Shown here: positions 1 to 5,293 of the stretch, in pieces
How the letters are laid out: each line of letters starts with the position of its first letter
How positions within the stretch are numbered: position 1 is the first letter of the stretch
Assembly (NCBI GenBank): GCA_004378665.1
Contig: SOIA01000083.1
Span: forward strand, 1-5,293
Direction: 5' to 3'
DNA: 5,293 nt
From: Candidatus Aminicenantota bacterium
GTDB taxonomy: Bacteria; Acidobacteriota; Aminicenantia; Aminicenantales; Aminicenantaceae
Made by a program: the position numbers and the translations under genes
The notes under the pieces: generated by a model
What the model saw: the letters and a program-made list of their open reading frames with translations, nothing else
Told to the model about the DNA's origin: nothing
Databases searched by the model: none

Positions 1-870
1 CTGGTCTACGGAAAAGCCTGTTCGGCTAACATCGATCCGATTGAAAAAAAGCCCCTCTTCCACTACCTCCCTGGAAGCAGTGCCCTCTCCATAGCCACGG
101 CTGGTTGTAACGTGAACTGCAAATTCTGCCAGAACTGGGAAATATCCCAGGTCAGGCCTGAACAAGTCACGCATTACGACTTTCCCCCTCAGGCTGTCGT
201 CCAAAGTGCCCAGAAGAACTCCTGCCCTGTGATCGCCTACACGTACACTGAGCCCATCATCTTTTATGAATACATGTACGACACCTCAGTCGAGGCGCGC
301 AAAAAAGGAATCAAAAGTGTTGTCATCACTGGAGGTTACATCAACCCTGAACCGCTCGTTGAACTGACAAAGGTTGTCGATGCCATAAAGGTCGACCTTA
401 AAGCCTTTTCAGAGGATTTCTACTCTTCCTACGTCAAAGGAAAGCTGGAGCCTGTGCTCGAAGCCATTAAGATCATCGCCCAAAACAACATCTGGATGGA
501 AATCGTCTATCTCGTCATTCCAACGCTGAATGATAGCGCCAAAGAGCTCCGGAGCGTCTGCCAGTGGATCAGGAAAGAGATCGGTCCGGATGTCCCGATT
601 CATTTTTCTCGATTTCATCCGATGTATCTCATGAAAAACCTTCCCTCCACGCCCATATCCACCCTGGAAAAGGCGCATAAAATTGCCATCGAGGAAGGGC
701 TCCATTATGCCTACGTGGGAAACGTTCCGGGCCATCGAGCCGAAAATACTTACTGCCCGAAATGCCAGAACACAGTTGTTCAAAGGACCGGCTACCAAAT
801 TCAAAAAATTGGTATCGTTGCGGGGAGATGCGAAAACTGTTCCACTCCTATTCCAGGAATCTGGAGTTGA
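1..870 (+). CDS. amrS: AmmeMemoRadiSam system radical SAM enzyme (AmrS), 5'-truncated
   Basis: The reading frame is open from base 1 to a TGA at 868-870, giving 289 visible residues. The family is usually somewhat over 330 residues, so roughly 50 N-terminal residues lie left of the window. The GTG at 112 is not the start, because conserved sequence (LVYGK, then DPIEKKPLFHYLPGS) precedes it in frame. The radical SAM cluster motif CxxxCxxC (CNVNCKFC) is at window codons 36, 40 and 43; these cysteines would bind the [4Fe-4S] cluster that cleaves S-adenosylmethionine. Further family hallmarks are YTYTEP, GGYINPEP, IKVDLKAF, HFSRFHP and GNVPGH. A C-terminal CxxC-x21-CxxC zinc-ribbon-like pair (codons 252/255 and 277/280) ends in TPIPGIW. 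The enzyme is cytoplasmic, and the family is named for co-occurrence with Memo-like and AMMECR1-like proteins, neither of which is in view. To my knowledge its substrate is not settled. Family assignment is confident; the reaction is unknown. Confidence 0.93.
   Translation: MVYGKACSANIDPIEKKPLFHYLPGSSALSIATAGCNVNCKFCQNWEISQVRPEQVTHYDFPPQAVVQSAQKNSCPVIAYTYTEPIIFYEYMYDTSVEARKKGIKSVVITGGYINPEPLVELTKVVDAIKVDLKAFSEDFYSSYVKGKLEPVLEAIKIIAQNNIWMEIVYLVIPTLNDSAKELRSVCQWIRKEIGPDVPIHFSRFHPMYLMKNLPSTPISTLEKAHKIAIEEGLHYAYVGNVPGHRAENTYCPKCQNTVVQRTGYQIQKIGIVAGRCENCSTPIPGIWS
855..870 (+). promoter_or_regulatory. Ribosome binding site and TTGA stop-start overlap
   Basis: AGGA at 855-858 sits 8 nt before TTG (867-869), and the TGA that ends amrS occupies 868-870. 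This supports re-initiation at TTG as the start of the membrane protein. The first hydrophobic helix then begins within a few residues of the N-terminus. GGAG at 863-866 directly abuts the TTG and is too close to act as its ribosome binding site. Confidence 0.6.
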
Positions 871-3002
871 AAAACTTTCTCCCGCCTTTTCTCCTGGGGT
901 TCCTCGCCCTTTCCTTCCAGATCTTTTTGTTGAGAGAATTTTCCGCTCATTTCTACGGAAATGAAATCACCTTTGGATTCATCCTCGCCTCATGGCTTCT
1001 CTGGGGCGGGGTCGGAAGCATCGTTGCCTCAAAATTGAGATTTTCTCAAACACGATTCGTTCTGGCCTATTATCTGGTTATTCTTCTTTTTCCCGCATGC
1101 CTGACAGCACTCAGGTATTCCCGCTTCATCCTGAACATCCTCCCTGGAGAGATAACAGGAATCATCCCGATATTAATCTCTTCATTGATACTCTCATTCT
1201 GCATCAGCTTCCCCTTGGGGATTCTTTTTGTTTTCAACGCCCATTTCCTGAAAGGAAACCTCTATCAGGTCTATTTTTTGGAGTCTCTCGGCTCCGCATC
1301 CGCAGGCCTGCTCGTCTATTTCTTGCTCATCCCTTTATTCTCCAACTGGCATGGAGCGGCCATAATCGGGGCGGTCGTTATCCTGCTGAGCTCTTTGGCC
1401 ATTGGAGAAAAGAGACACATACTCTTTCCTCTTGCCATCCTCATCCTTCTCGTCGTCTTCTGCTTTTTTGATCACCCCAGCCAAAAAGCCCACTGGAAAC
1501 CTTTCCATCTGGTTCAGAGCAAGGACACTCCGTATGGAAAGCTCCAGGTCCTTCAAACCGAAGAGCAGGTGTCATTCTACAACAACAACCTCCATGACTT
1601 CTCCTATCCTAACCTGGCTTCCTCTGAGGAGTCTGTCCATTTTGCCCTTCTCCAGAATCCCGAGGCTGAAAACGTCCTGTTGATCGGCGGCGGCGCTGCC
1701 GGAAGTTTGAGACAGATTCTGAAATATCCCAGGGCACGGGTGGATTATGTGGAGCTCAATCCGGAAATCATTCGCTTTTCCTTCCGGTATTTACCTGAGA
1801 GAGAGCAGGAAATCCTGAAGAATGAACGGGTTCATATATTCTATCAGGACGGAAGGGCCTTCCTGATGAAAACCCAAAAAAGGTACGATATGATAATCCT
1901 CAATCTGCCAGAACCGGCCACAGCTCAGATCAACCGTTTTTACACCAAAGAATTCTTCTCGAAAGCTCGAGAGAAGTTGACTGATCCGGGTGTTTTTTCT
2001 TTTCGAGTGCCTTCGGCAGAAAACTATATCAGCCCAGAACTCCAGGATTTCCTGTCCTCGCTTTACTACACTCTCAAAGAAGCATTTCCTGTTGTTGAAG
2101 TTGTGCCTGGAGACACGAACATCTTCCTCGCATCGTCACGCCAGTTGTCCATAGAATCCGAGGAACTCAGTCAGAAAATCGATGAGCTCAACCTGCAGAA
2201 CACCTACGTCAGTCCCCAGATCCTTTTTTCTCGTCTCAATCCGCTCAGAGTGGATATGATAGAAGAAAAGGTTTCAACTGGGAAAAAAACCATCAACCTG
2301 GACTTCTCTCCTATAAGCTATTTTTACAATTCCGTTCTGTGGAGCACACAGTTCAAAGGTATAGAGAAGAAAATATTCACTTTCTTCTCATCGCTTCCTT
2401 CTTTCTGGCTTTTGGACTTTCCCCTGATCATTTTCGTTTTGTTCCTCGTCATCCTCTGGCTGAGGAAGAAAAAATCATCATTCTTCCTTGTTCCTCTTGC
2501 TGTGATGGGCTTCACCACCATCGTTGCTGAGATCATCGTGATCATCTCCTTCCAGACTCTTTATGGATACCTCTATCAAAGGATCGCGCTTCTTCTGACG
2601 TCCTTCATGGTGGGCCTCTTCCTGGGTTCTCTACGAGGCAAAAGACGAAAAAAGTTTAATTTCATCCCACTGCTCCTTATCCAGGCAGGATTTTTGCTCC
2701 TGCTCCTTCTCTTTCAACTCACGCTCAAGCTGTACCCTCCAGAAGCCTTCTTTTTCCTCTTTCTCCTTGCTCTCGGTTTCCTGGGTGGGGATCTGTTCGT
2801 TGTCTCCAACCATCTCTTCTTGAAAGAGAAGAAGGATTATGGTTTAGGCTATGGATTGGACCTTTTAGGGTCTTTTTTCGGTGCGCTTGCCGCCTCATCT
2901 CTTCTTATTCCCCTGGTCGGACTCCCTCATCTTCTTACCTATCTCTTCCTTCTGAATTCTTTCTGCCTTCTTTTTCTCGTTGGAGGATGGAGAAAATATT
3001 AA
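867..3002 (+). CDS. Membrane protein with central spermidine-synthase-like domain
   Basis: The predicted protein has 711 residues. Start choice: TTG at 867 overlaps the amrS stop as TTGA and has AGGA at 855-858, 8 nt upstream. The same frame stays open upstream (ATG at 828 and 762), but that sequence is hydrophilic and lies inside amrS. Residues 4-202 hold about six to seven hydrophobic helices, including a GNEITFGF...SWLLWGGVGS segment. Residues 215-450 form a Rossmann methyltransferase/spermidine-synthase fold: TPYGKLQVL at 221-229, nucleotide-binding loop IGGGAAGS at 273-280, acidic VELNPE around E296, and QDGR with D328. Residues 515-708 hold about six to seven more helices. At the catalytic position of aminopropyltransferases (DxxDP), this protein reads N346-L-P-E349-P, followed by INRFYTKEFF. 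Databases often call such proteins 'fused MFS/spermidine synthase'. It may bind SAM or decarboxylated SAM, but spermidine synthesis is doubtful without the Asp. Coupling to amrS suggests a shared pathway. Confidence 0.85.
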   Translation: MKNFLPPFLLGFLALSFQIFLLREFSAHFYGNEITFGFILASWLLWGGVGSIVASKLRFSQTRFVLAYYLVILLFPACLTALRYSRFILNILPGEITGIIPILISSLILSFCISFPLGILFVFNAHFLKGNLYQVYFLESLGSASAGLLVYFLLIPLFSNWHGAAIIGAVVILLSSLAIGEKRHILFPLAILILLVVFCFFDHPSQKAHWKPFHLVQSKDTPYGKLQVLQTEEQVSFYNNNLHDFSYPNLASSEESVHFALLQNPEAENVLLIGGGAAGSLRQILKYPRARVDYVELNPEIIRFSFRYLPEREQEILKNERVHIFYQDGRAFLMKTQKRYDMIILNLPEPATAQINRFYTKEFFSKAREKLTDPGVFSFRVPSAENYISPELQDFLSSLYYTLKEAFPVVEVVPGDTNIFLASSRQLSIESEELSQKIDELNLQNTYVSPQILFSRLNPLRVDMIEEKVSTGKKTINLDFSPISYFYNSVLWSTQFKGIEKKIFTFFSSLPSFWLLDFPLIIFVLFLVILWLRKKKSSFFLVPLAVMGFTTIVAEIIVIISFQTLYGYLYQRIALLLTSFMVGLFLGSLRGKRRKKFNFIPLLLIQAGFLLLLLLFQLTLKLYPPEAFFFLFLLALGFLGGDLFVVSNHLFLKEKKDYGLGYGLDLLGSFFGALAASSLLIPLVGLPHLLTYLFLLNSFCLLFLVGGWRKY

Positions 3003-3019
3003 AATATTATGAAATTTTC

Positions 3020-3048
3020 TTGACAGGTTTTTGGAATTGTGTTCTACT
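3020..3048 (+). promoter_or_regulatory. Sigma-70-like promoter for the hdrC-hdrB-kor operon
   Basis: A perfect -35 hexamer TTGACA (3020-3025) is followed after 17 bp by TCTACT (3043-3048), which matches TATAAT at four of six positions. The surrounding DNA is AT-rich and lies just after the stop of the upstream gene. Transcription would start near 3055, leaving a leader of roughly 70 nt before the hdrC ATG. The assignment rests on hexamer match and spacing only. Confidence 0.6.
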
Positions 3049-3067
3049 GTAAAGTAATCTTTTTCTC

Positions 3068-3085
3068 TATTAACCCTATATTAAC
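3068..3085 (+). repeat. Direct repeat TATTAAC, 11-bp period
   Basis: TATTAAC occurs at 3068-3074 and again at 3079-3085, start-to-start 11 bp, close to one helical turn. It lies just downstream of the predicted transcription start and interleaves with the inverted repeat at 3074-3092. This geometry could suit a DNA-binding regulator, but in such AT-rich sequence chance is also possible. Confidence 0.4.
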
Positions 3086-3092
3086 TATAGGG
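3074..3092. promoter_or_regulatory. Perfect 7-bp inverted repeat in the hdrC leader
   Basis: CCCTATA (3074-3080) and TATAGGG (3086-3092) are exact reverse complements separated by TTAAC. The site lies between the predicted promoter and hdrC. It could be an operator for a dimeric repressor or a small RNA hairpin. It does not match a regulator consensus that I can name with confidence. Confidence 0.5.
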
Positions 3093-3108
3093 ATTTGCCC
3101 CTTATTTT
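3087..3108 (+). promoter_or_regulatory. Possible alternative hairpin with T run (weak attenuator-like)
   Basis: ATAGGG (3087-3092) can pair with CCC-T-AT in 3099-3105 if one T at 3103 bulges, with a loop at 3093-3098; TTTT follows at 3105-3108. This pairing shares its 5' arm with the inverted repeat at 3074-3092, so the two folds exclude each other. The stem is short and bulged, so it would be a weak terminator on its own. This is a proposal from inspection, not a computed fold. Confidence 0.25.
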
Positions 3109-3124
3109 GAAAGATCGGATTCTC

Positions 3125-3532
3125 ATGAGAATCAACTTATCCAAGAAAAAAATCGAGGATCCCTTTATTGCCAAGGTTGAAGAATTAAGCAATCAGAACC
3201 TCCTTGCCTGTTATCAATGCGGCAAGTGCTCCGCAGGCTGCCCTGCCGTCTCCCAAATGGACATCCTCCCCAATCAAATCATCCGTTATGCTCAACTCGG
3301 TCTCAAGGACGATCTCCTGAAATCCAAATCCATTTGGATCTGTGCGTCCTGCTTCACATGCAACGCCCGCTGTCCGAAAGGCATCAATATCGCTGAAGTC
3401 ATCGAAGCGCTCAGACAAATCCTGCTGCGCAATAGAGAAGACCATGTCAAAGTCGAAAAACTCACTGATTCGGAAAAAGGTGATGTTCCTCCGATCGCGA
3501 TCATCAGTAACCTGAGGAAATTCACATCTTAA
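3125..3532 (+). CDS. hdrC: Heterodisulfide reductase subunit C-like protein (HdrC)
   Basis: The protein has 135 residues from the ATG at 3125, with a weak CGGA ribosome site 5 nt upstream. In-frame TTG codons at 3095 and 3107 would add up to ten residues, but the first falls in the leader hairpin region and neither has a well-placed Shine-Dalgarno. Two ferredoxin-type [4Fe-4S] motifs define it: CYQCGKCSAGCP (Cys 29, 32, 35, 39) and CASCFTCNARCP (Cys 73, 76, 79, 83). Size and motif spacing fit HdrC, which passes electrons between HdrA and HdrB in the cytoplasmic heterodisulfide reductase complex. The next gene encodes HdrB, which supports this over a generic ferredoxin. A bacterial host probably lacks CoM-S-S-CoB, so the physiological disulfide or partner is unknown. 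It is the first gene of the operon. Confidence 0.9.
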   Translation: MRINLSKKKIEDPFIAKVEELSNQNLLACYQCGKCSAGCPAVSQMDILPNQIIRYAQLGLKDDLLKSKSIWICASCFTCNARCPKGINIAEVIEALRQILLRNREDHVKVEKLTDSEKGDVPPIAIISNLRKFTS

Positions 3533-3539
3533 TTCATGG

Positions 3540-3587
3540 ATTATGATACACAACAATTATAATATTCATACCATAAGGAATCATAAT
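3540..3587. repeat. 8-bp inverted repeat spanning the hdrC-hdrB gap
   Basis: ATTATGAT (3540-3547) and ATCATAAT (3580-3587) are exact reverse complements, with 32 nt between them. The right arm covers the first bases of the hdrB start codon, and the ribosome site at 3575-3580 lies at the edge of the loop. The stem is nearly all A/T, so it would be weak as RNA. It could be chance or a minor modulator of hdrB translation. Confidence 0.3.
3558..3563 (+). promoter_or_regulatory. Possible internal promoter -10 element before hdrB
   Basis: A perfect TATAAT lies 22 bp before the hdrB ATG, but no good -35 is found 16-18 bp upstream (CATGGA at 3535-3540). A second -10-like TATGAT (3542-3547) has TTCACA at 3521-3526, but the spacing is only 15 bp. 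A secondary start for hdrB-kor is possible; the AT-rich gap makes chance matches likely. Confidence 0.25.
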
Positions 3588-4464
3588 GAAAGTAAGCTAT
3601 TACCCTGGTTGTACTCTGAAAAACAATGCGAAAAATTTTGAAGACTCAACCATATGTTCTCTGAATAAGCTTGGAATACAGGTCGAAGAACTTCCACGGT
3701 GGAACTGCTGTGGAACCGTTTTTTCTTTAGCCACCGATGACCTGATCCATCACTTGGCTCCCATTCGCAACCTCATCCGGACAAAAGAGACTGATTCAGA
3801 CAGCCTGATGACTCTCTGTGCGATGTGCTTCAATACTCTGAAGAGAGCCAACGAACGAGTCAAATCTGACCCGGAAAGTCTCGATAAAATCAACACCTTC
3901 ATGTACCGCGAAAATATCAAATACGAAGGAGATGTGAAAGTCCTTCATCTGCTGGAGCTTCTGAGGGATGAGATCAAATTCGAGGCTATCGCTCAGCAAA
4001 TAGTCAAGCCATTGAAAGGTTTGAAAGTGGCCAATTACTACGGTTGTCTGCTGGTCCGCCCCAAAGAGATCGGGTTAGACGATGTGGAGAACCCGACGAT
4101 CTTAGAAACCCTCACCACAGTTTTAGGGGGAGACCCAATAGATTTTCCCTACAAGACCGAGTGCTGTGCGTCTTACCAGACAGTCGACAAACCGGAAATC
4201 GTAGCAGAACGGACATACCATATCCTGACATCAGCCCAATCCCAGGGCGCAGACGTCGTCACAGTGAGCTGCCCTCTGTGTGCTTTTAATCTTGACCACC
4301 GTCAGAAAGAGACGATCAAGCAATACCCTGAATTCAAGAATATCCCTATTCTCTATTTCACTCAGCTCCTGGCGATTGCCTTGGGCTGTCCTGAGGATAC
4401 ATTGAGATTCGACCTCCATTACGTCGACCCAAAGCCCATTTTAAAAGAAAAGGGATTGATCTGA
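3586..4464 (+). CDS. hdrB: Heterodisulfide reductase subunit B-like protein (HdrB)
   Basis: The protein has 292 residues, close to the usual HdrB length. ATG at 3586 is preceded by AAGGAA (3575-3580) with 5 nt spacing. It has two CCG-domain cysteine motifs: C9-x31-C41C42-x35-C78xxC81, and C154-x38-C193C194-x34-C229xxC232. In structurally known HdrB these motifs hold two non-cubane [4Fe-4S] clusters that reduce a disulfide substrate. The first motif reads NCCGT; the second reads ECCAS, with Ala where Gly is common, while all ten cysteines are present. No membrane anchor is seen, so the protein should be cytoplasmic and associate with the HdrC encoded 53 bp upstream. Related CCG proteins (GlpC, lactate utilisation LutA, succinate:quinone reductase SdhE-like) are alternatives, but the separate HdrC partner and the size favour HdrB. 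The disulfide or other acceptor used is unknown. Confidence 0.92.
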   Translation: MKVSYYPGCTLKNNAKNFEDSTICSLNKLGIQVEELPRWNCCGTVFSLATDDLIHHLAPIRNLIRTKETDSDSLMTLCAMCFNTLKRANERVKSDPESLDKINTFMYRENIKYEGDVKVLHLLELLRDEIKFEAIAQQIVKPLKGLKVANYYGCLLVRPKEIGLDDVENPTILETLTTVLGGDPIDFPYKTECCASYQTVDKPEIVAERTYHILTSAQSQGADVVTVSCPLCAFNLDHRQKETIKQYPEFKNIPILYFTQLLAIALGCPEDTLRFDLHYVDPKPILKEKGLI

Positions 4465-4471
4465 GGGACAA

Positions 4472-4747
4472 ATGGTACATTTTGGCGATTTAAAACCAAA
4501 AAAGGGTAAGATTCACATCGAAAAAGACAGATGTAAAGGATGTGCATTCTGCGTGGAATACTGCCCTAAGGATGTCCTTGAATTATCAGAAGAATTCAAT
4601 ATCAAAGGCTATCATCCTCCGATAGTCAAGAATGAGGATGACTGCCTCTACTGCCAGCTCTGCGAGACAATATGCCCTGAATTTGCCATATTTGTCACTC
4701 TCAAGGAAGAGGAGGAAGAAGGTGAAAAAGGTGAAAGCAGACCCTAA
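4472..4747 (+). CDS. korD: 2-oxoacid:ferredoxin oxidoreductase delta subunit, 2x[4Fe-4S] ferredoxin
   Basis: The protein has 91 residues. ATG at 4472 is 7 bp after the hdrB stop, and GAGGG (4463-4467) overlapping that stop serves as ribosome site. Two [4Fe-4S] motifs are present: CKGCAFCVEYCP (Cys 21, 24, 27, 31) and CLYCQLCETICP (Cys 58, 61, 64, 68). The layout KGKIHIEKDRCKGC...VEYCPKDVLELS...GYHPP is typical of the small ferredoxin subunit that carries electrons from the catalytic subunits of 2-oxoglutarate (or related 2-oxoacid) oxidoreductases to external ferredoxin. The next gene encodes the matching alpha subunit, which supports the call. The C-terminus is an acidic tail (KEEEEEGEKGESRP) encoded by the purine-rich stretch that contains the korA ribosome site. 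The substrate cannot be read from this subunit. Confidence 0.9.
   Translation: MVHFGDLKPKKGKIHIEKDRCKGCAFCVEYCPKDVLELSEEFNIKGYHPPIVKNEDDCLYCQLCETICPEFAIFVTLKEEEEEGEKGESRP
4710..4733 (+). promoter_or_regulatory. Strong korA ribosome binding site inside korD, with duplicated GTG start
   Basis: AGGAGG (4710-4715) lies 6 nt before GTG at 4722, which favours that codon over the in-frame GTG at 4731 (15 nt away). The two GTG codons sit in a 9-bp-period direct repeat, GGTGAAA at 4721-4727 and 4730-4736. The site lies wholly within the 3' end of korD. Confidence 0.65.
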
Positions 4748-5293
4748 AGGAGTATTAACCGGTTCTCACTATTTAGATGGAGACTATGCCCTTGCCGAAG
4801 GGGCCCTGGCAGCCGGATGCCGATTTTTTGCGGGTTATCCCATCACTCCCTCTACTGAAACAGCCGAACGATTCTCAGAAAGAATTCCTATGGTCGGAGG
4901 GATCTTTATCCAGATGGAAGACGAGCTCGCTTCTATCTCGGCCTTGATCGGGGCAGTCTGGGGAGGGAAGAAAGTCATGACCGTGACCTCTGGTCCGGGC
5001 TTTTCCCTGATGATGGAGAACATCGGATTGGCCTGCATGTTGGAAACTCCTCTTGTCATCGCAAATGTTCAGAGAGGAGGCCCTTCCACAGGACTTCCCA
5101 CTTTAACCGGTCAGCAAGACATGATGCAGGTCAAATGGGGATCGCACGGGGATTACAAAATCATCGCCTTCTCCCCTGATTCGCCTCAGGAATGTTTCGA
5201 CCTCACCATCGAAGCTTTCAATCTATCAGAAATGTATCGCGTTCCCACTTTTGTCATGACGGATGAGTGTGTGGGACATATGCATGAAAAAGT
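4722..5293 (+). CDS. korA: 2-oxoacid:ferredoxin oxidoreductase alpha subunit (KorA/VorB type), 3'-truncated
   Basis: The frame is open from GTG at 4722 to the right edge (190 whole codons), about half of the usual 350-390 residues. The start follows AGGAGG by 6 nt; GTG at 4731 is the alternative. Family motifs are in order: GYPITPSTE at residues 38-46, where the PITPS Thr contacts the 2-oxoacid carboxylate in pyruvate:ferredoxin oxidoreductase; QMEDELAS at 64-71; TSGPGFSLM at 89-97; and RGGPSTGLPT at 118-127. With the thiamine-diphosphate beta subunit, which would lie to the right, it catalyses CoA-dependent oxidative decarboxylation of a 2-oxoacid to acyl-CoA and CO2, reducing ferredoxin. 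The gene overlaps korD by 26 bp, indicating translational coupling and a D-A-(B-C) order. Sequence alone does not separate 2-oxoglutarate from branched-chain 2-oxoacid enzymes; 2-oxoglutarate is the default guess. Confidence 0.93.
   Translation, partial: MKKVKADPKGVLTGSHYLDGDYALAEGALAAGCRFFAGYPITPSTETAERFSERIPMVGGIFIQMEDELASISALIGAVWGGKKVMTVTSGPGFSLMMENIGLACMLETPLVIANVQRGGPSTGLPTLTGQQDMMQVKWGSHGDYKIIAFSPDSPQECFDLTIEAFNLSEMYRVPTFVMTDECVGHMHEK

Noticed and set aside
409..804. 131-codon open frame on the minus strand inside amrS
   Set aside because: It is antisense to a clear radical SAM family sequence and its translation shows no recognisable domain.
762..866. N-terminal extension of the membrane protein from ATG 762 or 828
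   Set aside because: The extra residues overlap the conserved C-terminal zinc-ribbon region of amrS and look like its shadow; the TTG at 867 fits the stop-start overlap better.
112..870. GTG at 112 as the start of the radical SAM gene
   Set aside because: It falls inside the CxxxCxxC motif and would remove its first cysteine; conserved sequence continues in frame to base 1.
992..1471. 159-codon + strand frame inside the membrane protein gene
   Set aside because: It is out of frame with a long well-supported gene, and the translation is rich in Pro, Arg and His without any motif, as expected for a shadow of hydrophobic codons.
2993..3019. Possible terminator after the membrane protein gene (tandem AAAATATT at 2993-3000 and 3001-3008)
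   Set aside because: The repeat is direct and very AT-rich; AATATT arms leave only a 2-nt loop and no GC stem with a T run follows, so no intrinsic terminator is supported.
3185..3556. 123-codon minus-strand frame over hdrC
   Set aside because: It lies opposite the two conserved HdrC cluster motifs and shows no family features.

Overview
This window looks like a piece of the chromosome of an anaerobic bacterium. It holds six protein genes, all on the + strand, tightly packed, with Shine-Dalgarno-type starts and sigma-70-like promoter elements. The first gene is cut by the left edge and the last by the right edge. Gene content is rich in iron-sulfur proteins and ferredoxin-linked carbon metabolism (radical SAM enzyme, HdrC/HdrB, 2-oxoacid:ferredoxin oxidoreductase). 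That points to a strict anaerobe, for example a Desulfobacterota-like or Aminicenantes-like lineage, but the lineage is a guess and no taxonomic marker gene is present.

Region 1 (1-3002) is a two-gene unit. A radical SAM enzyme of the AmmeMemoRadiSam type (amrS, N-terminus missing) is followed by a large membrane protein with a spermidine-synthase-like domain between two sets of membrane helices. The second gene appears to start at a TTG that overlaps the amrS stop codon (TTGA), so the two are probably translationally coupled. The spermidine-synthase-like domain keeps nucleotide-binding features, but the catalytic Asp position of true aminopropyltransferases reads Asn, so its reaction is unknown.

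Region 2 (3003-3124) is the only substantial non-coding stretch. It holds a good sigma-70-like promoter (TTGACA, 17 bp, TCTACT). Downstream of it lies a perfect 7-bp inverted repeat whose right arm can also pair with sequence further downstream, giving two mutually exclusive small hairpins. This looks like a regulated leader for the next operon.

Region 3 (3125-5293) is an operon hdrC-hdrB-korD-korA, continuing past the right edge, presumably into korB and korC. KorDA(BC) would oxidise a 2-oxoacid (2-oxoglutarate or a branched-chain relative) with CoA, giving acyl-CoA and reduced ferredoxin. HdrC and HdrB form the iron-sulfur/thiol-disulfide module known from heterodisulfide reductases. No HdrA flavin subunit is visible here. 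The linkage suggests that electrons move between the 2-oxoacid oxidoreductase and an HdrBC module, possibly with an HdrA encoded elsewhere; this is inference from gene order. korD and korA overlap by about 26 bp, and the strong korA ribosome binding site lies inside the acidic tail of korD.

No tRNA, rRNA, CRISPR, transposase, phage gene or convincing intrinsic terminator was seen.
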